The position numbers and the translations under genes were made by a program. A stretch of 64,000 nt of DNA, from positions 310,001-374,000 of the forward strand of contig NZ_RCIZ01000003.1 in the NCBI RefSeq assembly GCF_003666685.1, written 5' to 3'. The notes under the pieces were generated by a model. The model was given only the letters and a program-made list of their open reading frames with translations, was not told where the DNA came from and ran no database searches. Origin of the DNA: Mesorhizobium sp. YM1C-6-2 (GTDB taxonomy: Bacteria > Pseudomonadota > Alphaproteobacteria > Rhizobiales > Rhizobiaceae). This document shows, piece by piece, positions 63,826-64,000 of this stretch; the first letter of the stretch is position 1; every line of letters starts with the position of its first letter.

Positions 63826-64000
63826 ATGCTTCTGAAACGAATAAGGGGTTCGAGGATGGCTTGTGCCGGTGGGCAACGCATTCGATTTGCGTCGTCCCTG
63901 CCGTTGCTTTTCCTCGCGATGATCGGCTTCTCGGCGATGGGTACGACAGAGACACGCGCGGATTTCCGCGTCTGCAACGCGACGCAGAATCTCGTCGGCG
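63826..64000 (+). CDS. DUF1036 protein, 5' part only
   Basis: The frame is open to the window's end (58 codons seen). After a signal-like segment (LPLLFLAMIGFSAMG) it reads TRADFRVCNATQNLVG, the start of a DUF1036 domain (ADFRVCNxTxxxVGVAxGY in relatives). Start ATG at 63826 or 63856. Periplasmic protein, function unknown. Confidence 0.75.
   Translation, partial: MLLKRIRGSRMACAGGQRIRFASSLPLLFLAMIGFSAMGTTETRADFRVCNATQNLVG

Overview
The window is GC-rich chromosomal DNA from an alphaproteobacterium of the order Hyphomicrobiales, most like Phyllobacteriaceae (Mesorhizobium or Aminobacter relatives). The support is gene content: a CenR-type regulator, GapR, DUF1127 and DUF1244 proteins, a hemC-hemD-mitofilin-hemY cluster, CtrA-like TTAA-N7-TTAA(C) boxes, long rhizobial-type L19 and S21, and dispersed rhizobial-style intergenic repeats. 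I see no rRNA, tRNA, CRISPR array, transposase or prophage. Nearly all of it is ordinary housekeeping chromosome with a few accessory insertions.

Layout. 0-0.7 kb: end of the ATP synthase operon (atpC), preceded by an unrecognised ORF where atpD would be expected. 0.8-8.2 kb: a seven-gene minus-strand operon (NitT/TauT-type ABC importer, FAH-family hydrolase, oxalate-CoA-ligase-like enzyme, ketopantoate-reductase-like enzyme) with a divergent FadR-type GntR regulator and palindromic operators between. 8.3-10.8 kb: MFS exporter, glutamine amidotransferase, TerB-like protein. 10.8-15.6 kb: heme cluster hemC-hemD-mitofilin-hemY, divergent from tsaD-gpsA (15.7-17.8 kb). 17.8-25.4 kb: small conserved genes, a gene-free structured stretch, a LysR/DUF1127 pair, an L,D-transpeptidase, cenR, a cNMP-binding protein, xthA, lolA. 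25.5-28.2 kb: ftsK behind a CtrA-like box. 28.4-30.5 kb: a HAF-repeat autotransporter behind a perfect palindrome. 30.9-33.9 kb: rpsU, a secreted protein, and amtB-glnK with a sigma-54-type promoter. 34-39 kb: tesB, a UbiH-family hydroxylase, an orphan TIR-like protein (the main defence candidate), DGPF, OsmC and MgtC proteins. 39.1-40.5 kb: two divergent genes that have both lost their 5' ends at one junction, then a redoxin. 40.8-48 kb: leuC, two paralogous diguanylate cyclases, a ClpP-like/membrane protein pair. 48.3-52.4 kb: sdhCDAB and yceH. 52.4-55.2 kb: polar amino-acid ABC genes without an ATPase. 55.4-58.3 kb: rplS, then an inverted TauE/SafE gene, trmD and rimM. 58.4-64 kb: xerC, small genes, an MscS channel, gapR, DUF1244, an N-formylglutamate amidohydrolase and the start of a DUF1036 gene.

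How the genes work together. The core functions are energy (F1, complex II), heme, nitrogen uptake control (GlnK/AmtB), chromosome handling (FtsK, XerC, GapR), translation (L19, S21, TrmD, RimM, TsaD) and envelope (LolA, L,D-transpeptidase, MscS, autotransporter). The items most worth a second look are the TIR-like protein with an unassigned C-terminal domain at 36.3 kb, the double truncation at 39.56 kb, the foreign-looking ORF coupled to atpC, the structured gene-free region at 19.3-20.2 kb, and the HAF autotransporter with its upstream palindrome. Start codons were chosen by reading ribosome sites and family length; all functions are by motif recognition, without a database search.
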